Shown piece by piece: positions 1 to 8,769 of a stretch of 64,000 nucleotides of DNA (positions are counted from its first letter, which is position 1; each line of letters opens with the position of its first letter). The position numbers and the translations under genes were made by a program. The stretch is from Mycobacterium heckeshornense (GTDB lineage: Bacteria > Actinomycetota > Actinomycetes > Mycobacteriales > Mycobacteriaceae), in assembly GCF_016592155.1 (NCBI RefSeq), contig NZ_AP024237.1, positions 1,240,001 to 1,304,000 of the forward strand. Direction: 5' to 3'. The notes below the pieces were generated by a model, which did no database searches, was not told where the DNA came from, and saw nothing but the letters and a program-made list of their open reading frames with translations.

Positions 1-681
1 CTGCCCGGCGCGCAGCCCGAATGCCTTGGCGACCGGCTCGTCGAGCACCTCAGCGACATGCTGGACTTCCAGGAAGTGATTCCCCGAACCCAGACTGCCC
101 AGTTGCTGGCGTCCCCGCGCCCGCGCACGGTCGCTCACCGCTGCGGGGTCGGCCTCCTCGAACCCACCGCCATCCTCACAGCGGTCCAAGTCGAGCTGGC
201 ATCCGTCGCCGTGCTCGACCACATACCGGGAGCCTCCCTGCAGCACCCGGTCCAATTCCTCGTCGCTCACCGGCGCGCGCACGGCCCCCGGTCCCGCACC
301 GCGCGGAATTCGTTGGCTTAACCGGTCCATCACTAACTTGCCGACTTTGGCGAACTCGCCCCGGTCAAGGTCGGCCGACAGCATTCGCACCCCGCAGGAG
401 ATGTCGAATCCCACGCCGCCGGGAGAGATCACTCCGTCGCCGCGCACGTCGGTCGCCGCCACCCCGCCGATCGGGAAGCCGTAGCCCAAATGGATGTCAG
501 GCATCGCGTATGACGCTTCGACAATGCCGGGTAGAGTCGCCACGTTCGCCACCTGCCGCAGCAAGGGCTCGCGATTGGTCGCGGGCAGCAGCGACGGCGA
601 CGCGAAGATCACGCCCGGCACCCGCATGTCCCCGGATGGGTCGATCCGGAACCGAAATGGGGTTTCCTGCACTAATCTCAT
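1..681 (-). CDS. rtcB: RNA-splicing ligase RtcB family, N-terminal part (runs off left edge)
   Basis: RtcB joins RNA ends carrying 2',3'-cyclic phosphate or 3'-phosphate to 5'-OH ends, using GTP and Mn2+. About 227 residues are visible, starting [13 protein letters not shown]. RtcB signatures are present in order: [17 protein letters not shown] near residue 60, [17 protein letters not shown] near 85 (its Asp and Cys are Mn ligands in the family) and [14 protein letters not shown] near 195. The ATG at 681 is preceded by GGAG with 5 nt spacing, which fixes the start. The C-terminal half with the GMP-accepting His lies outside the window. It sits 39 nt downstream of the DCC-family gene on the same strand, so the two are probably co-transcribed. 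Confidence 0.9.
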   Translation of the reverse strand, partial: MRLVQETPFRFRIDPSGDMRVPGVIFASPSLLPATNREPLLRQVANVATLPGIVEASYAMPDIHLGYGFPIGGVAATDVRGDGVISPGGVGFDISCGVRMLSADLDRGEFAKVGKLVMDRLSQRIPRGAGPGAVRAPVSDEELDRVLQGGSRYVVEHGDGCQLDLDRCEDGGGFEEADPAAVSDRARARGRQQLGSLGSGNHFLEVQHVAEVLDEPVAKAFGLRAGQ

Positions 682-720
682 TGCCACTCCAGACAGGCGG
701 CCGATCGCCGGCGGCCTCAG

Positions 721-1098
721 TCAGCAGGCGCCCGGATGTGACTCGCAGTACGGCGTGGTCCCCGGAAACCGGTAGCGATTCGCGGCCACCCACCGATAGA
801 CCGCGTCCTGAATCAACCGCACGCCCGCAATCCGGTATACCACCAGCGGCAACGTGGTGCCGATCGCGGCCGACAGCGCCGCGTTGACGGCCTCGGCACC
901 GGAGTAGACCACTCCCGAACGGTCCAGCCACCGCACCGAATCGAGCAGCTGGGACGGCGGGATGTTCAGCCGCTCCGCAGCGGATGGGCTCTGCAGCGGC
1001 TCGACCTGCACGTTGCCGGTTCGATTGAGTTTCAGCGCGAGGTTCGCCGACCGGGTGCACATTCCGCAGGCGCCGTCGAAGAAAAGAATGCCTGACAC
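721..1098 (-). CDS. DCC family (DUF393) thiol-disulfide oxidoreductase-like protein
   Basis: Small protein of about 125 residues. The N-terminus ILFFDGACGMC carries the D-G-x-C-x-x-C signature of the DCC (DUF393) family, which has a thioredoxin-like redox appearance but no settled function. The GTG at 1098 is preferred because AAGGA lies 7 nt upstream. A GTG at 1113 is also open but has no good ribosome site and would add five residues. The gene is divergent from the DUF3556 membrane protein, with about 125 nt between starts, and is followed by rtcB on the same strand. DCC proteins often sit beside membrane proteins of the HTTM type, so pairing with the DUF3556 gene is plausible but only inferred. 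Confidence 0.8.
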   Translation of the reverse strand: MSGILFFDGACGMCTRSANLALKLNRTGNVQVEPLQSPSAAERLNIPPSQLLDSVRWLDRSGVVYSGAEAVNAALSAAIGTTLPLVVYRIAGVRLIQDAVYRWVAANRYRFPGTTPYCESHPGAC

Positions 1099-1199
1099 GT
1101 GCCCATCCTTCACCTCGCGGTGTCACCTGCCAACGACGACGCAACGTCGTGGTCGATTTGGGCCGATCGGCCGACGGCGCAAACCGGTACCCGCACGTC

Positions 1200-1217
1200 T
1201 AGAACACGTTCTAATCT
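1200..1217 (+). promoter_or_regulatory. KstR-like operator overlapping a leaderless promoter
   Basis: TAGAACACGTTCTA (1200-1213) fits the KstR consensus TNNAACNNGTTNNA as I remember it. A TANNNT -10 element, TAATCT (1212-1217), overlaps its right edge and lies 7 nt before the ATG at 1225. No Shine-Dalgarno is present, so the transcript is probably leaderless and would be blocked by a bound repressor. Confidence 0.6.
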
Positions 1218-1224
1218 GTCCCGC

Positions 1225-2976
1225 ATGGGATTCTTCAAACCTGAGCTGCCACAGATCGACATGGCCGAATGGAGCAAGGGCACGCGCAGCGAGAAGATCC
1301 GGCCGATGGCCAGGCACTGGGCCGAGGTGGGGTTCGGGACGCCGGTCGCGCTGCACCTGTTCTACGTGGTCAAAATCGGCCTCTACATTCTGGGCGGCGC
1401 GCTGTTCGCCTTGACCACCAAGGGAATCGATGGGTTTGCGGCCGTCGGCTCGTGGTGGTCGGAGCCGATTGTTTTCGAGAAGGTCGTGCTCTACACCATG
1501 CTGTTCGAGGTGGTCGGGCTGGGTTGTGGCTTCGGGCCGCTCAACAACCGGTTCTTCCCGCCGATGGGCTCGATCCTGTACTGGCTGCGCCCGGGCACGA
1601 TCCGATTGCCCCCCTGGCCGCAGCGAATCCCGTTCACCAAGGGCACCGCCAGGACCCCGGTCGACGTCGCATTGTATGCGGCGCTGCTGATGATGCTGCT
1701 TTGGTGCTTGTTCTCCGACGGCACCGGTCCAATTCCGGCGCTGCACACCGAGATCGGGCTGCTCCCGGTGTGGCAGATCTGGACCGTCCTGGGCCTGCTC
1801 ACCGTGCTCGGGCTGCGCGACAAGGTGATTTTCCTGGCCGCACGGGGCGAGGTCTACGCCTCGCTGGCGGTGACGTTCCTGTTTCCGGGTGTGGACATGA
1901 TCGTGGCGTCCAAGGCGGTGTTCGTCGTGATCTGGATGGGCGCGGCGACGTCCAAGCTCAACCACCACTTCCCCTTCGTGATCTCGACGATGATGTCCAA
2001 CAATCCACTGATCCGGGCACGATCGATGAAGCGCGCCTTCTTCGAAAGGTTCCCCGACGACCTGCGGCCCGGTCGCCTGTCGCGGATCGTCGCCCATGGC
2101 GGCACCACCGTGGAAATGTGTGTGCCGGTGGTGTTGTTCTTCTCCCACGGCGGCTGGGTGACCGCGGTGGCCGCCGCCGTGATGGTGTGCTTCCACCTGG
2201 CGATCCTGACGGCGATTCCGATGGGGGTGCCGCTGGAGTGGAACGTCTTCATGATCTACGGGATCGGGGCACTCTTCGTCGCCTACGCGCATCTCGGGCT
2301 GACCGACCTGACCCATCCGGTGCCGGTAGCGATCCTGTTCGCGGTCTTGGTCGGCATCGTGATCGCCGGCAACATGTTCCCGCGCAAGATCTCGTTCCTG
2401 CCGGGCATGCGCTATTACGCCGGCAACTGGGATACCACGCTGTGGTGCGTCAAACCGTCGGCGGATGACAAGATCGCTCGCGGGCTGGTGGCGATTGCGA
2501 GCATGCCGGCCGCCCAGCTGGAGCGCTTTTACGGCAAAGACCGCGCACTGATCCCGATGTATCTGGGATACGCGTTCCGCGCGATGAACACTCACGGGCG
2601 AGCCTTGTTCACGCTGGCGCACCGCGCCATGGCCGGGCAGAACGAGGACGACTACGTCATCACCGACGGCGAACGAATCTGTTCCACCGCGATCGGCTGG
2701 AACTTCGGCGACGGCCACATGCACAACGAACAACTGATCGCCGCCATGCAGCAGCGGTGCCACTTCGAGCCCGGTGAGGTGCGCGTCGTCCTGCTCGACG
2801 CCCAACCCATCCACCGCCAAACCCAGGAGTACCGGTTAGTTGACGCAGCCACCGGCGAATTCGAGCGCGGCTATGTGCGGGTGGCCGACATGGTCACCCG
2901 GCAACCGTGGGACGACACCGTCCCGGTGCATGTCTACGAGCACCGCGCCGAAGGGCTGGACTCGCGCCGAGTGTGA
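1225..2976 (+). CDS. DUF3556 multi-pass membrane protein (Rv1132-like)
   Basis: 583-residue protein starting MGFFKPELPQIDMAEW. Roughly the first 400 residues contain many hydrophobic stretches (near residues 47-70, 90-115, 155-175, 195-215, 225-260, 310-350 and 370-390). A polar C-terminal region of about 180 residues contains WNFGDGHMHNEQ. This matches the actinobacterial DUF3556 family, whose biochemical function I do not know. The frame is open upstream to 1099, but the ATG at 1225 begins the conserved N-terminus and sits 7 nt after a -10 box, so a leaderless start is chosen. The KstR-like operator would place it under sterol/lipid control. It is convergent with metE, separated by a long hairpin. 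Confidence 0.85.
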   Translation: MGFFKPELPQIDMAEWSKGTRSEKIRPMARHWAEVGFGTPVALHLFYVVKIGLYILGGALFALTTKGIDGFAAVGSWWSEPIVFEKVVLYTMLFEVVGLGCGFGPLNNRFFPPMGSILYWLRPGTIRLPPWPQRIPFTKGTARTPVDVALYAALLMMLLWCLFSDGTGPIPALHTEIGLLPVWQIWTVLGLLTVLGLRDKVIFLAARGEVYASLAVTFLFPGVDMIVASKAVFVVIWMGAATSKLNHHFPFVISTMMSNNPLIRARSMKRAFFERFPDDLRPGRLSRIVAHGGTTVEMCVPVVLFFSHGGWVTAVAAAVMVCFHLAILTAIPMGVPLEWNVFMIYGIGALFVAYAHLGLTDLTHPVPVAILFAVLVGIVIAGNMFPRKISFLPGMRYYAGNWDTTLWCVKPSADDKIARGLVAIASMPAAQLERFYGKDRALIPMYLGYAFRAMNTHGRALFTLAHRAMAGQNEDDYVITDGERICSTAIGWNFGDGHMHNEQLIAAMQQRCHFEPGEVRVVLLDAQPIHRQTQEYRLVDAATGEFERGYVRVADMVTRQPWDDTVPVHVYEHRAEGLDSRRV

Positions 2977-3019
2977 AACTGTTGCGAAATCGGGCATCTT
3001 TTTCCGCAACAGTTTCACA
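2972..3019. terminator. Long perfect hairpin between convergent genes
   Basis: TGTGAAACTGTTGCG (2972-2986) and its exact complement CGCAACAGTTTCACA (3005-3019) form a 15-bp stem with an 18-nt loop. It overlaps the stop codon of the DUF3556 gene and lies just before the metE stop at 3038, so it could end transcription from both sides. There is no long U-tract, as is common in mycobacteria. It may also belong to a dispersed repeat family. Confidence 0.6.
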
Positions 3020-3037
3020 TTCGCGAACTACCTCGGG

Positions 3038-5311
3038 CTAGGCGGCTTCGCTGCGCACCTTTGCCGCCGCTGCGACCATGTTTCGCAGCGATGCTGTCAC
3101 CTCTTCGGCGGTACGCGTTTTCAGGCCGCAGTCGGGGTTTACCCATAGTCGTTGCGGGGGAACGGCTTGCAACGCTGCCCGTAGCGACGCGGCGATCTCC
3201 TCGGTGCTGGGCACCCGTGGTGAGTGGATGTCGTACACGCCCGGCCCGACGCTGTTGGCGAACCCCGCGGCGTTGAGATCGTCGAGTACCTCCATATGCG
3301 AGCGCGCCGCCTCGATTGACGTCACGTCGGCGTCCAGATCGGCGATCGCGCCGATCACCTCACCGAACTCCGAATAACACAGATGTGTGTGGATCTGCGT
3401 CGAGTCCGATACGCCCGACGTCGCCAGCCGAAACGCGCCGACCGCCCACCTCAGGTAGTCGTCCTGCGCGGCGCGGCGCAGCGGCAGCAACTCGCGCAGC
3501 GCCGGCTCGTCGACCTGAATGATCCCGATGCCCGCCGATTGCAGATCGATGGTCTCGTCGCGGATCGCCAATGCGATCTGGTACGCCGTGTCGGCCAGCG
3601 GCTGGTCGTCACGCACGAACGACCACGCCAGGATCGTCACCGGCCCGGTCAGCATGCCCTTGACCGGTTTGTCGGTGAGCGACTGCGCGTAGGTAATCCA
3701 CTCGACCGTCATCGGATGCGGCCGCGCGACATCGCCGTAAAGGATCGGCGGGCGCACGCAGCGGCTGCCGTAGGACTGCACCCAGCCGTTCTGGGTGGCG
3801 ACGAACCCGTCGAGCTGCTCGGCGAAGTACTGCACCATGTCGTTGCGTTCCGGCTCGCCATGCACCAACACGTCCAGGCCGAGTCGTTCCTGCAGCGCGA
3901 TGACCGCCGCGATCTCGGCCTTCATCCGCCGGACGTACTCGGCCTCGTCTATCTCGCCGGCCCGGAACGCCGCGCGGGTCTTGCGGATCTCGGGCGTCTG
4001 CGGATAGGAGCCAATCGTGGTGGTCGGCAGCGGCGGCAGGTGCAGCCGAGCATTCTGGGTGGCTCGCCGCTGCGCCGAGGGCCCCCGTTGGATTCCCGCC
4101 GCGAGGATCGCGTCGATGCGGGCCCGGACTTGTTCGTTGCGCAGCCGCGGATCGGAGCGGCGCGACGCGACCGCGGCGTTGGAGGCAGCGATTTCGGCGG
4201 CCACCGCCTCGCGCCCGTCGCGCAAGGCCCGCGCCAGCGTGACGACTTCGCGTACTTTCTCGGCGCCGAAGGCCAGCCAGCTGCGCAGGTTGTCGTCCAA
4301 CTCGGTCTCGAAGGCCAGCGTGTAGGGCACGTGCAGGGTCGAGCAGGACGTCGATACCGCCAGCGATCCCACCGACCCGAGTAAAGTGGCCAGCCGGCTC
4401 AGCGCTGCTTCCAGGTCGGTGCGCCACACGTTGCGTCCGTCGACGATCCCGGCCACCAGCGTCTTGCCGGCCAACTCGGGCACCGCTGCCACGGCGGCGG
4501 TGGCACCCGCGACCAGGTCGACGCCGATCGCCTCGACCGGCGTGCGGGCCAGCGCCGGTAAAGCCTCGCCCGGGTCCCCGAAGTAGGTGGCGACGTGGAT
4601 CGCCGGGCGGGCCGGCACCGATCCCAGCGCGCTGTACACCCGTTGGGCCAACACGGGCGCGTCAGCGCTGATATCGGTCACCAGCACCGGCTCGTCGAAC
4701 TGCACCCATGCCGCCCCGGCGTCGGCCAGCAGCGACAGCAGCTCGCAGTAGACCGGGATCAGTTCGTCGATGCGGTCGATGGGTGCGCCGGCGCCATCCA
4801 CCGCCTTGCTCAACAGCAGGAAGGTGATCGGCCCAATAATCACAGGGCGCGCTGGAATACCCTGCTGCAGAGCCTCTTTCAGCTCCGCGACCACCTTGGC
4901 AGGGTTCAGCGTGAACCGGGTGGCCGGGGAAATCTCTGGAACCAGGTAGTGGTAGTTGGTGTCGAACCACTTGGTCATCTCCAGCGGCGCGATGTCCTCG
5001 GTGCCCCGGGCCGCGGCGAAGTAGCGGTCCAATTCGTCGGGCACGTCATGCACCCGCGGCGGCAGCGCGCCGAGCATGACCGCCGTGTCGAGCATCAGGT
5101 CGTAGTAGGAAAAAGTGTTCACCGGCACCGAGTCCAGGCCGGCGGCGACCAAGCTCGACCACGCGTCACGACGCAGGGAGGCGGCGACGGATTCCAGCTC
5201 GGAGCGGCTGGTCCGTCCGGCCCAATAACCTTCGGTCGCGCGCTTGAGTTCGCGGCGCGGGCCGATGCGAGGCGAGCCGGTGATGGTGGCGGTAAACGGT
5301 TGAGCGGTCAC
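3038..5311 (-). CDS. metE: Cobalamin-independent methionine synthase MetE
   Basis: 5-methyltetrahydropteroyltriglutamate-homocysteine methyltransferase makes methionine from homocysteine without vitamin B12. The protein is 757 residues, the usual length, with two homologous barrel domains. The C-terminal domain shows the zinc ligands: His and Cys in [10 protein letters not shown], Glu in [10 protein letters not shown] and Cys in [11 protein letters not shown]. The GTG at 5311 is chosen because AAGGA lies 7 nt upstream and the N-terminus [16 protein letters not shown] matches mycobacterial MetE. A GTG at 5326 is also in frame but lacks a good site. A cobalamin riboswitch lies in the leader, so expression should fall when B12 is available and MetH can work. 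Confidence 0.97.
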   Translation of the reverse strand: MTAQPFTATITGSPRIGPRRELKRATEGYWAGRTSRSELESVAASLRRDAWSSLVAAGLDSVPVNTFSYYDLMLDTAVMLGALPPRVHDVPDELDRYFAAARGTEDIAPLEMTKWFDTNYHYLVPEISPATRFTLNPAKVVAELKEALQQGIPARPVIIGPITFLLLSKAVDGAGAPIDRIDELIPVYCELLSLLADAGAAWVQFDEPVLVTDISADAPVLAQRVYSALGSVPARPAIHVATYFGDPGEALPALARTPVEAIGVDLVAGATAAVAAVPELAGKTLVAGIVDGRNVWRTDLEAALSRLATLLGSVGSLAVSTSCSTLHVPYTLAFETELDDNLRSWLAFGAEKVREVVTLARALRDGREAVAAEIAASNAAVASRRSDPRLRNEQVRARIDAILAAGIQRGPSAQRRATQNARLHLPPLPTTTIGSYPQTPEIRKTRAAFRAGEIDEAEYVRRMKAEIAAVIALQERLGLDVLVHGEPERNDMVQYFAEQLDGFVATQNGWVQSYGSRCVRPPILYGDVARPHPMTVEWITYAQSLTDKPVKGMLTGPVTILAWSFVRDDQPLADTAYQIALAIRDETIDLQSAGIGIIQVDEPALRELLPLRRAAQDDYLRWAVGAFRLATSGVSDSTQIHTHLCYSEFGEVIGAIADLDADVTSIEAARSHMEVLDDLNAAGFANSVGPGVYDIHSPRVPSTEEIAASLRAALQAVPPQRLWVNPDCGLKTRTAEEVTASLRNMVAAAAKVRSEAA

Positions 5312-5432
5312 AATCTCGTCCTTCACTCGACGTGGTGGTCATCGCCAGACGGACGCACGGCACTACAACCGATGCGGCCATCCGCCCATTCCACGAGGCG
5401 ATGAGCCGCCGGACGCGGCGCATCCGGCACAG

Positions 5433-5610
5433 CCGGCAGGTCTTCGGACTCGCAGGCACGCACCGGGTGCTCCTAGTGGCCGTCGCTTCCCAGTCGGGCG
5501 ACCAGTGCTGATGACGGCGGTCGTTCCTGCATACCGCTGCGGGACAGTCCCGGATTCTCACCGGGTTCCCTCTCGCGAGACAGGATCAACCTGCCTCGCT
5601 CGGTGCCGGC
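5433..5610 (-). ncRNA. Cobalamin (AdoCbl) riboswitch upstream of metE
   Basis: Read on the minus strand, the element opens with GGCAGGTT and continues through GGGAACCCGGTGAGAATCC and GGGACTGTCCCGCAGCGGT. It reaches a GCCACTA box and ends with AGTCCGAAGACCTGCC. These are the conserved blocks of the cobalamin riboswitch in the right order, and the terminal CCTGCC can pair with the opening GGCAGG to close P1. It ends about 120 nt before metE. A GC-rich inverted repeat near 5405-5420 (GCCGC/GCGGC) could act as expression platform. Regulation of mycobacterial metE by such an element is established. Confidence 0.93.
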
Positions 5611-5640
5611 ACGCATGCCGGCAGACCAGCTGCGCAATAG

Positions 5641-5646
5641 AGGTTA
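5641..5646 (-). promoter_or_regulatory. Candidate -10 element for the metE riboswitch transcript
   Basis: On the minus strand TAACCT fits TANNNT and would start RNA near 5634, about 25 nt before the riboswitch core. Two copies of the palindrome TGCCGGCA (5604-5611 and 5616-5623) lie between it and the riboswitch. A -35 box is not evident. Confidence 0.3.
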
Positions 5647-5798
5647 CCCGGTTGTGCCGGCGACCTCGCTGGGCCCGCCCGCAGCGCGGTTTCCGGCGCG
5701 TGACACTGCAGCTGGCCATCCCGTGCGACCCCAGTCGCGCACCGTCCAACGGGTTGGTCAACAATCGAGGCACAACCTCTCGTCGAAGGAGAATTGTC

Positions 5799-6947
5799 AT
5801 GGCTGAAGCCGTCATCGTCGAGGCAGTGCGCTCACCGATCGGCAAGCGCAACGGTGGGCTGTCCGGCGTGCATCCCGCTGAGTTGTCCGCGCAGGTGCTC
5901 AACGGGCTAATCGAGCGGGCCGGAGTCGACCCCGAGATCGTCGACGATGTGATCTGGGGATGCGTGATGCAAGCCGGGGAGCAGGCCCTTGACATCGCCC
6001 GCACTGCGTTGTTGACGGCGGGCTGGCCGGAAACCGTTCCGGGTGTCACCGTCGACCGCCAGTGCGGATCCAGCCAGCAGTCAATCCACTTTGCCGCCGC
6101 GGGCGTAGTCGCCGGCCACTATGACGTCGTCGTCGCCGGTGGCGTCGAATCGATGTCGAGGGTCCCGATGGGTTCCTCGTTGGCCAACGGCGGCAGGCCG
6201 TTCCCCGACGGCTTCCTGAGCCGCTATGATGGCGCGATCCCCAACCAGGGCATCGGCGCGGAGATGATCGCGGAGCGTTGGGGTTTCGACCGCACCACGC
6301 TCGACGAGTTCTCTCTGGGCTCCCACGAGAAAGCCGCTGCCGCTCAAGATTCCGGTGCGTTCGATGATCAGATCGTGGCGATCAAAGACCAGGACGGCAA
6401 TGTCGTGCTCAAAGACGAAGGCATTCGCCGGGGCACCACGATCGAGAAGATGGCCGAGCTCAAACCGGCCTTCAAAGAAGACGGCGTGATCCACGCCGGC
6501 AACTCCAGCCAGATCTCCGACGGCGCTGCAGCCGTGTTGTTCATGTCGGCGGAGAAGGCGAAGTCGTTGGGGCTCAAAGCGATCGCCAAGGTCCACACTG
6601 CGACGCTGGCCGGCGCCGACCCGGTGATCATGTTGACCGCGCCGATCCCGGCCACCCAGAAAGCGTTGAAACGCTCCGGGCTGAGCCTGGATGACATCGG
6701 GGCCTACGAGGTCAACGAGGCGTTCGCGCCGGTGCCGCTGGCCTGGCTGCACGACATCGGCGCCGACGAGAAGAAGCTCAACCCTAACGGCGGGGCTATC
6801 GCGCTTGGCCATCCGCTCGGCGGCTCGGGGGCGCGCATTATGACCACGCTGCTCTACCACATGCGGGACAAGGGAATTCGCTACGGCCTGCAAACCATGT
6901 GCGAAGGCGGCGGACAGGCCAACGCGACGATTGTGGAATTGCTGTGA
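5799..6947 (+). CDS. Acetyl-CoA C-acyltransferase (thiolase)
   Basis: 382-residue thiolase that condenses or cleaves 3-ketoacyl-CoA. The nucleophilic cysteine is in TVDRQCGSSQQS (near residue 90). The C-terminal signatures are VNEAFAPVPLAW, GGAIALGHPLGGSGARI with the catalytic His, and CEGGGQANA with the second Cys. The start ATG follows AAGGAGA at good spacing. The frame is open far upstream into the riboswitch region, but that part is not protein-like. It overlaps the next gene (enoyl-CoA hydratase) by four bases, indicating a coupled beta-oxidation pair. From memory the M. tuberculosis counterpart Rv1135A is only a fragment; here it is full length. Confidence 0.93.
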   Translation: MAEAVIVEAVRSPIGKRNGGLSGVHPAELSAQVLNGLIERAGVDPEIVDDVIWGCVMQAGEQALDIARTALLTAGWPETVPGVTVDRQCGSSQQSIHFAAAGVVAGHYDVVVAGGVESMSRVPMGSSLANGGRPFPDGFLSRYDGAIPNQGIGAEMIAERWGFDRTTLDEFSLGSHEKAAAAQDSGAFDDQIVAIKDQDGNVVLKDEGIRRGTTIEKMAELKPAFKEDGVIHAGNSSQISDGAAAVLFMSAEKAKSLGLKAIAKVHTATLAGADPVIMLTAPIPATQKALKRSGLSLDDIGAYEVNEAFAPVPLAWLHDIGADEKKLNPNGGAIALGHPLGGSGARIMTTLLYHMRDKGIRYGLQTMCEGGGQANATIVELL

Positions 6948-7744
6948 CTGTCACCGGCACCCAACCCGCGGCGCTCGTTGAGCGGCGGGGCGACGTCATG
7001 GTCATCACGATCAACCGTCCCGAGGCCCGCAACGCCGTCAACAGCGCGGTCAGCACCGCCGTCGGCGACGCCCTCGAACAGGCTCAACAAGATCCCGAGA
7101 TCAGGGCGGTGGTGATCACCGGCGCCGGCGACAAATCATTTTGTGCCGGAGCCGATCTCAAGGCGATTTCGCGCCGGGAAAACCTTTATCACCCCGATCA
7201 TCCTGAATGGGGTTTCGCCGGGTATGTGCGTCACTTCATCGACAAGCCGACGATCGCCGCGGTCAACGGCACCGCGCTGGGCGGTGGTACCGAGCTGGCG
7301 CTGGCGAGCGACCTGGTGGTGGGCGAGGAGCGCGCGAAATTCGGTCTGCCGGAGGTCAAGGTCGGATTGATCGCCGGCGCCGGCGGCGTGTTCCGGATCG
7401 TGCACCAGCTTCCCCGCAAGGTCGCACTGGAGATGCTGCTGACCGGTGAGCCGATCAGCGCCGCGGAGGCGCTCAAGTGGGGCCTGATCAACCGGGTCGT
7501 TCCCGACGGCACGGTGTTGGAAGCCGCCCTGGCACTGGCCGAGCGGGTCACCGTCAACGCGCCGCTGTCGGTGCAGGCCAGCAAGCGGATCGCCTACGGG
7601 GCCGACGACGGCGTCATCCCCGACGAGGAGCCGGGCTGGGCGCGCACACAGCACGAGTTCCGTGCACTATTGAAGTCCGAGGACGCCAGGGAAGGACCTC
7701 TGGCGTTTGCCGAGAAACGCCAACCGGTCTGGAAGGCGCGCTGA
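6944..7744 (+). CDS. Enoyl-CoA hydratase/isomerase (crotonase) family
   Basis: 266-residue crotonase-fold protein starting at the GTG of a GTGA overlap with the thiolase stop. Crotonase features are visible: NRPEARNAVNS near the N-terminus, the oxyanion-hole segments KSFCAGADLKAIS and AAVNGTALGGGTELALASD, and GLPEVKVGLIAGAGG. The family hydrates 2-enoyl-CoA or isomerises related esters. The second oxyanion segment retains the glycines but the exact substrate cannot be deduced. Together with the preceding thiolase it forms a two-gene degradation unit. The gene ends convergently against the FAD oxidoreductase, 11 nt away. Confidence 0.9.
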   Translation: MTVTGTQPAALVERRGDVMVITINRPEARNAVNSAVSTAVGDALEQAQQDPEIRAVVITGAGDKSFCAGADLKAISRRENLYHPDHPEWGFAGYVRHFIDKPTIAAVNGTALGGGTELALASDLVVGEERAKFGLPEVKVGLIAGAGGVFRIVHQLPRKVALEMLLTGEPISAAEALKWGLINRVVPDGTVLEAALALAERVTVNAPLSVQASKRIAYGADDGVIPDEEPGWARTQHEFRALLKSEDAREGPLAFAEKRQPVWKAR

Positions 7745-7763
7745 CACAGTTAATTTCACTGTG
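7745..7763. terminator. Short inverted repeat between convergent genes
   Basis: CACAGT (7745-7750) pairs with ACTGTG (7758-7763) across an AT-rich 7-nt loop, directly after the crotonase stop and overlapping the stop of the opposing gene. A 6-bp stem is weak for a terminator. Confidence 0.3.
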
Positions 7764-8769
7764 CGAGGGCATTCACTACACGGTTGAAAACACCGGGTAG
7801 CAACCCGCACGCAGGCACGATGGCACGCCGGGCCGGACGTGGCGCGCCGGCCAGCACCAGCCCGCGGGTCAGCAGCCGGTAGGTGCGGGTAATCCGCCGC
7901 CATGCCGCCTCATACGACCACGGGTCGTCGTTGACGATAGCGGTCACGGCCGCCGCGGCCTGCCTGACGGCCAGGCTGATGCCCTCCCCGGTCAATGCGT
8001 CCTCGTATCCGGCGGCATCTCCCACCAACAGCACCCGTCCGGCGACGCGGCGGGACACCACTTGACGCAGGGGACCGCAGCCGCGGGCCGGCCCAGGCTG
8101 CGCGCCCCGCAAATGGCTTGCCAGCCAAGGAAACCACGCCAGGTCAGGTCGATGCCGGGACAGGATTGCCACACCGACCAGGTCCGGTTCGACCGGTGTC
8201 ACATACGCCTCACCCCAGGGCGACCAATGCACCTCGACGAGCTCCGACCACGCCGGCACGCGAAAGTGCCAGCGCACGCCGAAGCGCCGTGGCGTTCCGG
8301 CCACTGCGGTGATTGCCGCGGCCCGCCGGATCGTCGAATGCAGACCGTCGGCCCCCACCAACCATTTGGCGCGGACACCACCGGCGGCGACCCCGCAGGC
8401 ATCTTGCTCGACGGCGGTGACACGTGTCCGGATCCATTCCGCGTCTTGTTCTTTGGCGCGGGCCGCCAACGCGGCATGCAGCGTGGTGCGACGCACGCCG
8501 CGGCCCGATCCGCTGCGGAACAACGCCTCCGCACGGCGCTGCTCGGTGACGTAGGCGATTCCGCGGAGCGGCAGGCCGGCCGGGTCGATGCCCAGCGCCG
8601 TCAGCGCGGTCAGCCCAGCGGGCATCAGACCCTCGCCGCATGCTTTGTCGATCGGGCTGTCCCGCGGCTCGGCGACGATAACCGAAAGCCCTCGGGCGCG
8701 CGCGTGCAACGCCGTGGCGAGGCCGGCCGGGCCGCCGCCGACCACCAGCAGATCAGCGTCATAGGTCAT
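7756..8769 (-). CDS. FAD-dependent oxidoreductase, geranylgeranyl-reductase-like
   Basis: 337 residues. The N-terminal FAD-binding motif is DADLLVVGGGPAGLATALHA, followed by a KACGEGLMPAGL segment typical of the geranylgeranyl reductase/monooxygenase group. The second FAD motif is LLVGDAAGYEDALTGEGIS. The ATG at 8769 overlaps the stop of the methyltransferase gene (ATGA), so it is the third gene of a tight operon after the type III polyketide synthase. Such enzymes hydroxylate or reduce polyketide or isoprenoid products. By context this one may convert the PKS product to a quinone, but that is inference. Rv1138c is the likely M. tuberculosis counterpart. Confidence 0.85.
   Translation of the reverse strand: MTYDADLLVVGGGPAGLATALHARARGLSVIVAEPRDSPIDKACGEGLMPAGLTALTALGIDPAGLPLRGIAYVTEQRRAEALFRSGSGRGVRRTTLHAALAARAKEQDAEWIRTRVTAVEQDACGVAAGGVRAKWLVGADGLHSTIRRAAAITAVAGTPRRFGVRWHFRVPAWSELVEVHWSPWGEAYVTPVEPDLVGVAILSRHRPDLAWFPWLASHLRGAQPGPARGCGPLRQVVSRRVAGRVLLVGDAAGYEDALTGEGISLAVRQAAAAVTAIVNDDPWSYEAAWRRITRTYRLLTRGLVLAGAPRPARRAIVPACGLLPGVFNRVVNALAQ

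Noticed and set aside
21..887. Long plus-strand frame at the left edge
   Set aside because: It is Arg/Pro/Ser-rich and antisense to rtcB, whose conserved motifs are unmistakable on the minus strand.
1123..2820. 565-codon minus-strand frame opposite the DUF3556 gene
   Set aside because: Composition (His/Arg/Gln/Asp rich, no domain) is that of an antisense shadow in GC-rich DNA; the plus strand has a clear membrane protein.
3383..4384. 333-codon plus-strand frame inside metE
   Set aside because: Antisense shadow; MetE zinc ligands and full length are preserved on the minus strand.
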